From: Halorubrum sodomense
Lineage (GTDB): Archaea > Halobacteriota > Halobacteria > Halobacteriales > Haloferacaceae
NCBI RefSeq assembly: GCF_900111935.1
Contig: NZ_FOYN01000003.1
Span: 677,800-741,799, forward strand
Length of the DNA stretch: 64,000 nt
Direction of reading: 5' to 3'
Both the position numbers and the translations under genes were made by a program. Of this stretch, positions 54,036 through 63,282 are shown in pieces. Position 1 is the first letter of the stretch, and each line of letters begins with the position of its first letter. Under the pieces are notes generated by a model. The model did no database searches, was not told the DNA's origin, and saw only the letters and a list, made by a program, of their open reading frames with translations.

Positions 54036-55553
54036 GTGCTACGGAAGGACCTCCTGCGCGTCTCCCGGGCGGGCGGCGGCTACCGCCCGCAGTTCACCGG
54101 CCGGGAACACCGCCCGCTCGCGGCCCGCGTCCTCGGGACGTTCGAGTCGCACGTCGGCGAGCGGCGCGGCGACCTCGACGACGCGCTGGCGGACCTGGAG
54201 GCCGACGCCGCCGCCCGGAACGGCGACTTCAAGCTCGTCCGCGGGCTCGCGGCGCTCGTCGAGCGCGAGTGCGAGTTCGAGACGCGCGCGCCGGTCCCGC
54301 CGCGTCGCGTCCGGCGGGCCGCGTTCGAGGCGGCCGAAGCGGTCGGCGTCGCGAACGAGGCGGACCGGGAGGTCGCGGTCGAGCGCGCCGCCGACGCGCT
54401 CGGGATCGGCGCGGGCGAGGTGGAGGCGTCGCTGTACGCCGACCGCGACGTCGAGCAAGTGCTCGTCGACGCCGACGTGCGCTGGGACCCCGACGCCCTC
54501 CTGGAGCAGTACGATCTTTCGCTCGCCCAGACCGCGCTCTTCGACGCCACCGAGGTCCGGGTGCGGTCGAACGACCCGAAGCGGCTCGTCTCCGCCGTCA
54601 AGCGACTCCGACTGATGTACGAGGTGAAAAAGACTCCGGACGGCCGCGAGCTCGTCGTCACCGGCCCGGACCGGCTGTTCTCGCGCACCCGCCGCTACGG
54701 GACCGCGTTCGCGCGGCTGCTCCGAACGGTCGCGGAGTCGGCCGAGTGGTCGCTGGAGGCGACGATCGACGACCGCGGGCGCGAGCGCACGATGCGCCTC
54801 TCGGACGGCGACGTGACCGTGCCGGACGTCGAGCCCGTCGCGGAGCCCGACTTCGACAGCGGGGTCGAGGCCGACTTCGCCGGGCGGGTCCGCGGGCTCG
54901 ACCTCGACTGGACCTTGGTACGGGAGCCCGAACCCCTCGAAACGGGCGCGAGCGTGATGATCCCGGACTTCGCGTTCGACTACGACCACGCCGACTTCCG
55001 GCTCTTCTTCGAGGTGATGGGCTTCTGGACCCCCGAGTACGTCGAAAAGAAGCTCTCCCAGCTCGCGGACGTGGAGGACGTGGACCTTCTCGTGGCCGTC
55101 GACGAGAGCCTCGGCGTCGGCGAGGAGATAGCCGCGCGCGACCACCGCGTCGTCACCTACTCGGGGACGGTGCGCGTGAAGGACGTGGTCGACGTGCTCC
55201 GCGAGTACGAGGACGAGTTCGTCGCGGACGCGGCCGCCGCCCTCCCCGATTCCCTCTCGCCCGACGCCGACGCGATCGGACTCGACGACCTCGCGGACGA
55301 GCGCGGCGTGAGCGTCGAGGCGATAGCTGACAAGGCGTTCCCCGACCACGAGCGCATCGGGCGGACGCTCGTGCGGCCGGCGGTGTTGGCGGCGATCGAC
55401 GACGAGATCGAGGCCGGGATGGCGCTCTCGGCGGCCGAAGCGGTCCTCGACGATCACGGCATCGACGACGCGAGCGCGGCCCTCTCGCGGCTCGGCTACC
55501 GGGTCGAATGGGAGGGGCTCGGCGGGGGAACGGTTCGGGAGAAATCGGAATAA
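54036..55553 (+). CDS. DUF790 (Bax1-type) nuclease
   Basis: 505 residues from GTG 54036. DUF790 proteins include Bax1, the structure-specific nuclease that partners the XPB helicase in archaeal nucleotide excision repair. An N-terminal FRAXX-like region (FKLVRGLAALVERECEFE) is followed by the nuclease core IPDFAFDYDHADFRLFFEV and MGFWTPEYVEKK. The partner xpb gene, usually beside it, is not here; the flanks are inverted copies of the structured repeat. The C-terminal region has a helical repeat. Confidence 0.85.
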   Translation: MLRKDLLRVSRAGGGYRPQFTGREHRPLAARVLGTFESHVGERRGDLDDALADLEADAAARNGDFKLVRGLAALVERECEFETRAPVPPRRVRRAAFEAAEAVGVANEADREVAVERAADALGIGAGEVEASLYADRDVEQVLVDADVRWDPDALLEQYDLSLAQTALFDATEVRVRSNDPKRLVSAVKRLRLMYEVKKTPDGRELVVTGPDRLFSRTRRYGTAFARLLRTVAESAEWSLEATIDDRGRERTMRLSDGDVTVPDVEPVAEPDFDSGVEADFAGRVRGLDLDWTLVREPEPLETGASVMIPDFAFDYDHADFRLFFEVMGFWTPEYVEKKLSQLADVEDVDLLVAVDESLGVGEEIAARDHRVVTYSGTVRVKDVVDVLREYEDEFVADAAAALPDSLSPDADAIGLDDLADERGVSVEAIADKAFPDHERIGRTLVRPAVLAAIDDEIEAGMALSAAEAVLDDHGIDDASAALSRLGYRVEWEGLGGGTVREKSE

Positions 55554-55558
55554 CGTAT

Positions 55559-55906
55559 TTAACTAAGTGCCGTGGCGCGCGCCTCCGAGCGCCCAGCGGG
55601 CGCGAGTAGCGAGAGACCGGAGGTCTCTCTGACAGCCGGCGGCTTCGCCGCCGGCGAGAGCGCGTGCGAGGGAGTCACGAGCGCTTTTAACCGCGAGCGA
55701 CGAGGCCGGGGAGGCGTGAGGTGCCGTGCGGTCGCGGTCGGGTGGGACTCAAAGGGGCAGTCGCGAGGCCGCCGTAGGCGACGTAAGCACCGCAGGGAGC
55801 GAGCGAAGCGAGCGACTGAGGAGCGCAACGAGCGTACGGCGGCCTCGCGGCTGGGGCTTTGGAGGTGTTCACCGGCGATCCGCAATCAACCACTCATAAA
55901 TAACAA
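55559..55906 (+). repeat. Structured repeat element, copy 3
   Basis: Starts 6 bp after the bax1-like stop. The P1 zone contains three extra hairpins (GCGCCC-AGC-GGGCGC, GAGAGACC-GGTCTCTC and GCCGGCGGC-GCCGCCGGC). Conserved GGGACTCAAAGGGGCAG. P3: AGTCGCGAGGCCGCCGTA (55759-55776) with TACGGCGGCCTCGCGGCT (55835-55852), all pairs kept with one G-U, though about a third of the bases differ from copy 1. It ends with one 57-bp-type module (CTTTGGAGGTGTTC). Confidence 0.8.
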
Positions 55907-55928
55907 AACGGTTCGTTAACCTGTTCAG

Positions 55929-56459
55929 TCACTCCACGACGGGCAGGTCGGCCCGACTGCCCTTCGGGACCACGGAGCGAAGCTCGTCGTATAAATACAG
56001 CCCGACCCCGATCGGCACCGACTCGCCGGCGACCTCGTGGGTCGCGATGAGGTAGCCCCAGTCGCCGTCCCACTCGGGGAGGTCCTGATCGTCGCCGGCC
56101 GCGAACCGAGACGCTCGCTCGGGGTCCAGTTCGATCACGTTCTTCGTCGCGCGCGATCCGAACCGCGAGACCGCTCGGCCGGTCGGCTTCCAGTGCTCCT
56201 GTCGCGTCCGGAGGAAGGTCATCCCGATCGCCTCTACCTCGCTCGGGTCCGTCGTCTCGCCGTTGAAGATCCAGACCTTCCCGGCGCCCTTCTCCCAGAA
56301 GCTGTATCCTTCGAACACCTCTCGCTCGATCCCGAACCGTTCGTCCCACCAGTCGAGGACCTCCGCGCGGCTCGCGCGGCCCTCGACCTCGCGGTCGGCG
56401 GGCGTCTCGGGGAGGCGGTCGAACCGCTGGCCGTCGTTGGTGGGGGCGTCGTCGGTCAC
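55929..56459 (-). CDS. NIP7/PUA-like haloarchaeal protein
   Basis: 176 residues from GTG 56459; the GTGA overlaps the stop of the methylase gene upstream, so the two are translationally coupled. FLRTRQEHWKPTGRAVSRFG and GYLIATHEVAGESVPIGVGL resemble a pre-PUA/PUA arrangement. The link with an RNA m5C methylase supports an RNA-binding role (inference). The longer open frame upstream is a shadow. Confidence 0.7.
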   Translation of the reverse strand: MTDDAPTNDGQRFDRLPETPADREVEGRASRAEVLDWWDERFGIEREVFEGYSFWEKGAGKVWIFNGETTDPSEVEAIGMTFLRTRQEHWKPTGRAVSRFGSRATKNVIELDPERASRFAAGDDQDLPEWDGDWGYLIATHEVAGESVPIGVGLYLYDELRSVVPKGSRADLPVVE

Positions 56460-57388
56460 GCTCCGACCCCCGTATCTTTGTTCCCCCCCACGCGCAGCTT
56501 CGCGCAGAAGAACCCGCCCGTGTCGTTGCGGTGCGGGTAGATGCGCTTCGCGCGCGTCACGGACTCGTCGTACGTCTCGCCGTCCCACTCGGTCACGCCG
56601 GGGTCGGTTTCGAGCGGGAGGTCGAACTCGACCAGCTCGCAGTCCTCGTTCGCGAGGACGTGGTCGAGGACGGCCTCGTTCTCCTCGGGCGCGAACGTAC
56701 ACGTGGAGTAGACCACGACCCCCCCAGGTCTGGTCGCCTGGACGGCTCGCGCCAGGACACCCTTCTGGATCCCCGCGACCGCGTGGACGTGGTCGAGCGT
56801 CCACTCGTCGAGGACGTCCGGATTCTTGCGGCAGGTGCCCTCACAGGAGCAGGGCGCGTCGACCAGCGCGCGGTCGAACTCGTCGAACGCGAGCGGCCTC
56901 GTCGAGAAGTTGCGGGCGTCCTGGTTCGTGACGACCGCGTTCGTGATCCCGAGTCGCTCAGCGTTGTGCCGGAGCGCGGAGAGCCGCCCGAGGTTGTTGT
57001 CGTTGGCGACGAGGGTGCCCTCGTCGTCCATCGCGTCCGCGATCTGGGTCGTCTTGCTGCCGGGCGCCGCGCAGGCGTCCCAGACGCGCTCGCCAGGCCG
57101 CGGGTCGAGCGCGAGCGTCGGCAGCACGGACACCTCCTCCTGCCCGTGGGTCCAACCGTGGACGTACGGCCAGTTACCGCCGGGGTTGCCGTCGGGGAGG
57201 CGGAAGAGGCCGTCGTGCCAGTCGACCGGCTCGTGGGCGACGCCCCCCTCGTCGAACGCCTCGCGGACGCGGGCCGGCGTCGCCGCGATCCGATTCGTGC
57301 GCACGACCGAGGGGAGCGGGCGGTCGCACGCCGCCCGGAACGCGTCGACGTCGTCGACGAGCGACTCGTATCGGTCGAGCGGGTTCAT
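56456..57388 (-). CDS. RsmB/NSUN family RNA m5C methyltransferase
   Basis: 310 residues from ATG 57388. SAM motif WDACAAPGSKTTQIAD, the first catalytic Cys in VDAPCSCEGTCRKNP, and the second in YSTCTFAPEENEAV. It methylates C5 of cytosine in rRNA or tRNA. Which RNA is unknown; archaeal relatives include tRNA and 16S enzymes. Confidence 0.93.
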   Translation of the reverse strand: MNPLDRYESLVDDVDAFRAACDRPLPSVVRTNRIAATPARVREAFDEGGVAHEPVDWHDGLFRLPDGNPGGNWPYVHGWTHGQEEVSVLPTLALDPRPGERVWDACAAPGSKTTQIADAMDDEGTLVANDNNLGRLSALRHNAERLGITNAVVTNQDARNFSTRPLAFDEFDRALVDAPCSCEGTCRKNPDVLDEWTLDHVHAVAGIQKGVLARAVQATRPGGVVVYSTCTFAPEENEAVLDHVLANEDCELVEFDLPLETDPGVTEWDGETYDESVTRAKRIYPHRNDTGGFFCAKLRVGGNKDTGVGA

Positions 57389-57484
57389 GACCCACCTTTC
57401 GCCCCGGGCGGTTAGACCGTTTCGGGACTCGCTCGGCCCGGCTCGCGCCCCACCTTTAGGTCCGCGCCCCGCGTACGCCCGGCC

Positions 57485-58222
57485 ATGGCCCGTATATCCA
57501 CCGTCGAGGACGTGTCGCTGGACGAGCCGACGCTGGTCGAGGGGTTTCCGGGCGTGGGGCTCGTCGGCAAGATCGCGACCGACCACCTGATCGACGTTCA
57601 CGGGATGATCCACTACGCGAACGTCCACTGCGACGGGCTGCCGCCGGTGGCGGTGTACCGCGAGGGCAACGCCGCGGCGACGACGCCGGTGCGGCTCTAC
57701 GCGGACCCGGAGCGGGACCTCGTCGCGCTCCGCAGCGACGTGCCGGTGAACCCGGCCGCCGCGTCGAAGGTCGCCGCGTGCCTCGGCTCGTGGTTCGACG
57801 AGACGGGGCTGTTCCCCGTGTTCCTCTCCGGACTCGGCCGCGAGAAGGACGACGAGCCGCCGGCGCTGTACGGGATCGCGACCGGCGACGGCGGCGAGGC
57901 GCTCGCCCGGGCCGAGGTGGAGGCCCCCTCGGAGTCCGGGCTCGTCTCGGGGCCGACCGGCGCGATGGTCGCGGCGGCGCTGGAGCACGACCGCGACGCC
58001 GTCGGGCTCGTCGTCGAGTCCGATCCGAAGTTCCCCGACCCCGAGGCGGCGCGGCGGCTCATTCTCGACGGGATCGACCCGATCGCGGGCACGGAGACGC
58101 CGACCGACGGGCTCGTCGACCAGGCGACCGAGATCCGCGAGGCGAAACAGCAGCTGGCGGAGCAGATGCGACAGGCGAACGAGGAGAGCTCGCAGGCCGA
58201 GCCGCTGAAGATGTTTCAGTAG
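57485..58222 (+). CDS. PAC2 family protein (proteasome assembly chaperone-like)
   Basis: 245 residues. The core signature is PTLVEGFPGVGLVGKIATDHLI, followed by GLPPVAVYREG and GLVSGPTGAMVAAAL. The C-terminal coiled coil (IREAKQQLAEQM) ends KMFQ. Archaeal PAC2 proteins can bind 20S proteasomes as assembly factors. Confidence 0.9.
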   Translation: MARISTVEDVSLDEPTLVEGFPGVGLVGKIATDHLIDVHGMIHYANVHCDGLPPVAVYREGNAAATTPVRLYADPERDLVALRSDVPVNPAAASKVAACLGSWFDETGLFPVFLSGLGREKDDEPPALYGIATGDGGEALARAEVEAPSESGLVSGPTGAMVAAALEHDRDAVGLVVESDPKFPDPEAARRLILDGIDPIAGTETPTDGLVDQATEIREAKQQLAEQMRQANEESSQAEPLKMFQ

Positions 58223-58225
58223 GGG

Positions 58226-59605
58226 TCAGTCCGCGGAGTCGACTCCGGCGTCGGCCTCCAGCTCGTCGAGGATCGGCCGGTACTTCAGCTGGACCTCGTC
58301 CCACTCGCGGTCGGGGTCGGAGTCGGAGACGATCCCGACGCCCGCGAACAGCGTCGCGCGCCGCCGGCTCGCGACGGCCGAGCGGATCGCGACCGCGAAC
58401 GCGCCGTTGCCCGCGGCGTCGATCCAGCCCACCGGGGCGGCGTACCAGCCGCGGTCGAACGGCTCCGTCTCGCGGATCGTCGCCAGCGCGCGGTCCGGCG
58501 GGAGCCCGCCGACCGCGGGCGTCGGGTGGAGCGCCTCGACGAGGTCGAGGACGTGGCGGTCCGCGTCGAGCTCGGCGGTAATCGGCGTGTGGAGGTGCTG
58601 GACCGTCGCGAGCCGCCGGACGCGGCGCTCGCCCGCGGAGACCGACGCCGCGAACGGCTCGAGCTGGTGGCGGACCGTTTCCGCGACTAGCTCGTGTTCG
58701 TGGACGTTCTTCTCGTCGTCGAGCAGCTCGCGCGCGAGCCACTCGTCTTCGGTCGGCGTCTCGCCGCGTCCGGTCGTCCCGGCGAGGGCGTCCGTCTCGA
58801 CCGTCCGGCCGCGCAGCGAGACCAGCCGCTCGGGCGTGGCGCCGAAGAAGGCGCTCTCCCCGGCGGCCGGCTCGAACCAGTAGCGGTGGCAGTCGGGGTA
58901 CTTCTCGGCGAGGCGTTCGAGCGTCGCCGCGCGGGGGAAGTCGGCCGCGAGGTCCGCCTCCAGCGCCTGCGCCAACACCACCTTCCGGAGGTCGCCGTCG
59001 CGGATCCGGTCGACCGCGGCGCCGACGCTCTCGCGCCACGCCTCGCGGCTCGTCGTCCGACGGCTCTCGCTGATTCCCGGGCGGGGCGAGCGGGCCGCGG
59101 AGCCGTCGACCGCGCCGTGGTCGGCGTCACCGAGCGCGGCGAACCGCTCGACCTCGCGCGCCAGTCGGTCCTCGACTGCTGCCGCGTCGGCGTCGGCACC
59201 GACCGCGTTGACGGTCAGCCACGTCCCGTTGTCGGCGACGGTCAGTTGGGTCCGAGGCAGCACGAACCGAGCCTCGGGAAACGGCCCCCACGGGTCGCCG
59301 TCGCAGGCTCCCTCGTGGAAGGCGAACCCCCCGAACACGCGCGGGCGGGCCGCCTCCGTACCGGCGTGGACGTCGCCGGCTTCGAACAGCTCCGTCGCCG
59401 CCTCGCGGATCGACGCGAACCGGTCGCTTCCGGCCGCGGTCAGGGTCGCCGCCGCGCCGCCGCCGATCACCAGCGCGTCGTCGGGGGCGCTCCAGACCGT
59501 GCGCGGGGCGGAGAGCGCGTCGAACGCCGCCGCGAACCCCGGCTCGTCGACAGCTGTGGTCCGGCTGACCAGCGGCGGCGACGACCGGGAGCGCGCCTGA
59601 TCCAT
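58226..59605 (-). CDS. menF: Isochorismate synthase
   Basis: 459 residues. The chorismate-binding core contains LRKVVLAQALEADL, FFGATPERLVSLRG, TDALAGTTGRG, HTPITAELD and LHPTPAVGGLP. Converts chorismate to isochorismate at the start of menaquinone synthesis, the main haloarchaeal quinone. The rest of the men genes are not in this window. Confidence 0.94.
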   Translation of the reverse strand: MDQARSRSSPPLVSRTTAVDEPGFAAAFDALSAPRTVWSAPDDALVIGGGAAATLTAAGSDRFASIREAATELFEAGDVHAGTEAARPRVFGGFAFHEGACDGDPWGPFPEARFVLPRTQLTVADNGTWLTVNAVGADADAAAVEDRLAREVERFAALGDADHGAVDGSAARSPRPGISESRRTTSREAWRESVGAAVDRIRDGDLRKVVLAQALEADLAADFPRAATLERLAEKYPDCHRYWFEPAAGESAFFGATPERLVSLRGRTVETDALAGTTGRGETPTEDEWLARELLDDEKNVHEHELVAETVRHQLEPFAASVSAGERRVRRLATVQHLHTPITAELDADRHVLDLVEALHPTPAVGGLPPDRALATIRETEPFDRGWYAAPVGWIDAAGNGAFAVAIRSAVASRRRATLFAGVGIVSDSDPDREWDEVQLKYRPILDELEADAGVDSAD

Positions 59606-59712
59606 GCGTATCGAATCGGGGACGGGGACCCTTTATCCTGACTATCGGGGCGGAGCAGGCGGGGAAAATCGGGCAGGGGGACGAAGGAAATCGGGCGACC
59701 AGACGTCGGTCG

Positions 59713-60327
59713 TCAGCTGTATCGGTCCTCGTTCCAGGGGTTCGCCGTGTCGCTGTACCCGCGCTTCTCCCAGTAGCCGAGCTCCTTCTCGGTAAGGAAC
59801 TCGACGCCCGATACCCACTTCGCGCCCTTGTAGGCGTACTTGTGCGGCGTGACGACGCGGATCGGGCCGCCGTGATCGGCCGGGAGATCGTCGCCGTCGT
59901 AGCCGTACGTGAGCTGGACGCCCGGCCTCGTACATTCCTCCAGCGGGAGGTCGGTCGTGTAGCCGTCGAGCGAGTGGAACATGACGTGTTCGGCGTCGTC
60001 GCGGACGCCGGCGCGCTCGGCCAGATCGGCGAACGAGACGCCCGTGAACTCGCAGTCGAACTTGCTCCACCCCGTCACGCAGTGGAAGTCCTGCCGCTGG
60101 GTGACGGCGGGGAGGTCGCGGAACTCGTCGAGCGAGAACGACAGCGGCTCCTCGACCGCGCCCCACACCTCGAGTTCGAAGGTCTGCGGATCCCACGCGG
60201 GCGTTCCGCTCTTCGAGAGGACGGGGAAACCGTCCGTCTCGCGCTGGCCCGGAGGGAGCCGATCGTCGCCGTACTCGCGGTAGAGATCGGTGAGGTCCTC
60301 GGCGGCGTCGACGCCGGATTCGGTCAT
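59713..60327 (-). CDS. Sulfite oxidase-like molybdopterin oxidoreductase
   Basis: 204 residues from ATG 60327 (the frame opens 22 codons earlier without signal features). Cys83 in FHCVTGWS would bind the Mo. MFHSLDGYTTDLPL and LTYGYDGDDLPADHGGPIR are family-like (YedY/sulfite oxidase). No Tat signal, no haem domain and no dimerisation domain, so a short cytoplasmic form. Confidence 0.88.
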   Translation of the reverse strand: MTESGVDAAEDLTDLYREYGDDRLPPGQRETDGFPVLSKSGTPAWDPQTFELEVWGAVEEPLSFSLDEFRDLPAVTQRQDFHCVTGWSKFDCEFTGVSFADLAERAGVRDDAEHVMFHSLDGYTTDLPLEECTRPGVQLTYGYDGDDLPADHGGPIRVVTPHKYAYKGAKWVSGVEFLTEKELGYWEKRGYSDTANPWNEDRYS

Positions 60328-60538
60328 GGAGGCGGATACGTCCCGAACCGACGTATGAATGTCGCTCTCTCGTCGCGTGAGCCTCCTTGCCATCGGAATG
60401 CGACGGGAGTGTTCGGATTTTCCAAATCAGAGTTCTACCGATCAAAAATATAATTTTAAATCTCAGTTCTGAGTTTTCAGATATACGCATCTGCGACGCC
60501 ACCTTTATATTTCCCATCCCACAAGAGCCGGACAGCAA

Positions 60539-60754
60539 ATGCCACGAGTGAAGATAACGGTGCCGGAGCATCTGGAAATGCAGATCGCCCAGATGGTCGA
60601 GGAGGGAGAGTTCCTCAACCGCGAGGAGGCGGTCGAGGAGCTGCTCTCGACGGGCATCAAGGCGTACAAGACGAGCGGCCCGCGGGAGGACGACGACTCC
60701 AACGGGTTCGAAGACGAGGGAATGATGGGCCACGAAGACGAGTACGTCTTCTGA
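60539..60754 (+). CDS. Ribbon-helix-helix (CopG) DNA-binding protein
   Basis: 71 residues. N-terminal RHH fold: RVKITVPEHLEMQIAQMV then FLNREEAVEELLSTGI. The C-terminal 25 residues are acidic. TTTATATT (60503-60510) lies about 30 bases before the ATG, in an AT-rich patch (60420-60515). Probably a local transcription regulator. Confidence 0.85.
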   Translation: MPRVKITVPEHLEMQIAQMVEEGEFLNREEAVEELLSTGIKAYKTSGPREDDDSNGFEDEGMMGHEDEYVF

Positions 60755-60855
60755 CCGGCGCCGGCACCGATTTTCCCCCACGGTCCCCGAACGCGCGGAA
60801 TCGTGCGTACCCGCCTCAACAACCCTTAAAGGGCCTACGGCCCGTATCTCGGGGT

Positions 60856-61134
60856 ATGCACAAGGACGAACTGCTCGAACTCCACGAACAGATGGTGACG
60901 ATCATGGAGCACTTCCGCGCGCAGGAGACGGTCGACGGATCGCTTTTCGACCCCTACGACGAGCTCGAGGTCGATCCGTCGCACGTCCACAAATCGAAGA
61001 GCGAGCACAAACACGCCGTGTTCGTCCTCGGCAACGCGCTGGCGAACGCGATGAGCGAAGACGAGTTCTCGCCCGCCGGCCGCGTCGGCAAGCGGATGGA
61101 GGAACTCGCCGACGACGCCGAGAACAAGATCTGA
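60856..61134 (+). CDS. UPF0058 family protein
   Basis: 92 residues: MHKDELLELHEQMVTIMEHF, a mid part PSHVHKSKSEHKHAVFVLG and a helical end. The archaeal UPF0058 family is small and soluble, with unknown function. Confidence 0.9.
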   Translation: MHKDELLELHEQMVTIMEHFRAQETVDGSLFDPYDELEVDPSHVHKSKSEHKHAVFVLGNALANAMSEDEFSPAGRVGKRMEELADDAENKI

Positions 61135-61186
61135 GCGGAGGCGGTCGCGGACGCGACTGCCCCCTCGACGCTCCGCCGCTCCCTCT

Positions 61187-61265
61187 CCGAGCCCCGCTCC
61201 CTATCGACCGATTCCTTCCGAGCCCCACTCCCGATCGACCGATTCCTTCCGAGCCCCGCTCCCGA
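61187..61265. repeat. 31-bp tandem repeat
   Basis: Units starting CCGAGCCCC occur at 61187, 61218 and partly 61249, in the gap before the rhomboid gene. Confidence 0.8.
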
Positions 61266-61304
61266 CCCCCGAATTGATGTACGCGCAGTCCCCTCCAACC
61301 CGAC

Positions 61305-63230
61305 ATGGTCGCGGGAGCGCTGACATCGGACGCCGTTCACCTCGTCGCCGGTGGCATCGGCGTCGTCGTCGCGCTCGCAGCAGTGTACCTCGTCGATCAC
61401 CCCGGCGGTGACTGGACGCGGGCGCTCCGATCGCGGCTCCTCCTCGGCGTTCCGTGGGGGACGCTCGTCGTGATCGCCGGCGTGATCGGCGTGTACCTGT
61501 TCGTCCAGTCGGGGATCGACGACCCGAACCGACCGGTCGTGATCCCGTTTCGATCGTGGTCGTACTTCTACCCGGAGGGGATGGTCTGGTCCAGCTTCGC
61601 GCACGCGAGCCGCGGGCACATCACCGGTAACCTCCTGTCGGCGCTCGTCGCGGGCGGCCTCGCGGAGTACGCGTACGGCCACTTCCCCGGCGGACGCGAG
61701 GTCGACGACGCGGAGTCCCCAATCGTCCGGTTTCGGCGCCGTCCGGAGTACCTCCGACGCCTTGCGAATCACTTCCGGCACCTTCCGAATCACTTCCGAC
61801 GCCTCCCGGGTCGAGTGCGACGGCTGCCGGCCCGGATCGCCGCCGTCGACTCGCCGGGAGCGAACCCTTACGTTCGGGCGTTCCTGATCGTCCCCGGCGT
61901 CGCGGTCGCGTTCGGCCTCGGGTTCGCGCTGTTCGCGCTGGGACCAGTGATCGGCTTCTCCGGCGTCGTGTTCGGGTACTGGGGATTCGCGCTCGTCTCG
62001 CGGCCCGTCACCGCGGTCGTCGCCACGGCGGGAACGACGCTCGTGCGCGTCCTCTACGACGCCCTCCGAGTCCCGGTGGCGTTCGCGGAGGCGTCCCCCT
62101 CGTACGGCGCGCCGGGGTGGGCGAACGTCGCGATCCAGGGCCACGCGATCGGGCTGATCGCCGGGGCGCTGCTCGCGGTTCTCCTCTCTCGCCGGCGGGC
62201 CCGAGGCCCGGGCGACGAACGCCGTGACGGAGACCCGACGGGGAGCAGATGGAAGTACCACCCGCTCGCGACGGCTGACGGGGACGGACTCGGGGCGGAC
62301 GCGACCCAGCGGTCGGCGCTCGTCGTCTTCGGCGCGCTGCTGCTGTTCGGCGCGTCGCGCCGGCTGTGGGCGGTGTACTGGTACCTCGGCAACGAGCAGT
62401 ACGAGCTGTACCGCGCGGTCGGGCTCGGGCTGCTCGCCGTCCTGGCCGCGCTCGTCGCCGTCGCGGCCGTCTCTCGCGACGAGCCGTTGTGGCCGGCGCG
62501 GGCGGTTCCGAAGCCGGAGACGCTCCGAGACGGAGTCCGATCGGCGACGCCCGCGGGGGTCGGCGTACTCCTCCTCGTCGCTGCGCTGGCGGCGGTCGCG
62601 GGGCCGGGGGTGGTTCCGAACCTCGTCGCCGTCGACGACGGGGACCTCCCCGGCGACCCGATCGAGGTGGAGGGGTATCGGGTGACGTACGCCGAGAACG
62701 TCGAGAACCAGCTCGTGGGCGTCGTCGACGTGGAGGCGTTCGGCCGCTCGACGTCCGTCAACACGTCGGGGGTGATCGTCACCCATCCGGATCGGGAAAT
62801 TTGGACGACGGCGGTCTCGAAGGGGAACCTCGCGTTCTGGGGGTACCGGGCGATCGATCTCGGGGGGACGGGGTGGCGCGAGACCGTCTGGGTCCAGCGG
62901 GTCGGCTGGGTCGCCGCGAACGGCGGCCCGACCTACCGGGTCGACGCGGTCCGCGACGACACGAGGCGGACGCTGTTCACGAGCGAACCGGCGCGGGCCG
63001 AGCCCCGGATCGACGGTCGGAACGTCGTCGTCGCGGCCACGCAGGGCGGGTTCGAACTGTCGGTGATCGGCGGGAGCGGCACCAACGTCACGGCGCCGCT
63101 TCCGGCCGCGAACGAGTCGGTGACGGTCCGGGGGATCACCCTCGTGCGCGAGGGCGACGTCCTGTTCGCGGAGCGCGGCGAGACGCGGGTGCGGATCGCG
63201 CAGCGGGAGCGATACGAAGGGCGGCAGTAG
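61305..63230 (+). CDS. Rhomboid family intramembrane protease with large C-terminal region
   Basis: 641 residues. Catalytic Ser219 (IGFSGVVFG) and His280 (QGHAIGLIAG) mark the rhomboid core. Before it lies HITGNLLSALVAGG (the HxxxN region) and a 21-bp-based linker of four seven-residue repeats (LANHFRH, LPNHFRR, LPGRVRR, LPARIAA). After the core come about four more hydrophobic segments and a soluble beta-rich domain of about 190 residues, probably extracellular. Confidence 0.88.
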   Translation: MVAGALTSDAVHLVAGGIGVVVALAAVYLVDHPGGDWTRALRSRLLLGVPWGTLVVIAGVIGVYLFVQSGIDDPNRPVVIPFRSWSYFYPEGMVWSSFAHASRGHITGNLLSALVAGGLAEYAYGHFPGGREVDDAESPIVRFRRRPEYLRRLANHFRHLPNHFRRLPGRVRRLPARIAAVDSPGANPYVRAFLIVPGVAVAFGLGFALFALGPVIGFSGVVFGYWGFALVSRPVTAVVATAGTTLVRVLYDALRVPVAFAEASPSYGAPGWANVAIQGHAIGLIAGALLAVLLSRRRARGPGDERRDGDPTGSRWKYHPLATADGDGLGADATQRSALVVFGALLLFGASRRLWAVYWYLGNEQYELYRAVGLGLLAVLAALVAVAAVSRDEPLWPARAVPKPETLRDGVRSATPAGVGVLLLVAALAAVAGPGVVPNLVAVDDGDLPGDPIEVEGYRVTYAENVENQLVGVVDVEAFGRSTSVNTSGVIVTHPDREIWTTAVSKGNLAFWGYRAIDLGGTGWRETVWVQRVGWVAANGGPTYRVDAVRDDTRRTLFTSEPARAEPRIDGRNVVVAATQGGFELSVIGGSGTNVTAPLPAANESVTVRGITLVREGDVLFAERGETRVRIAQRERYEGRQ

Positions 63231-63282
63231 GAGACGGGAGAGGCGGGAACGGCGTGAGGGAGACCGGAGCGCGTCGCGGGCG

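Noticed and set aside
55559-55885. Possible short protein in repeat copy 3
   Set aside because: Conservation between copies follows base pairing, not codons, and stops differ.
61187-61265. 31-bp tandem repeat as a regulatory array
   Set aside because: Only 2.5 units, no dyad symmetry and no shared motif elsewhere; likely slippage.
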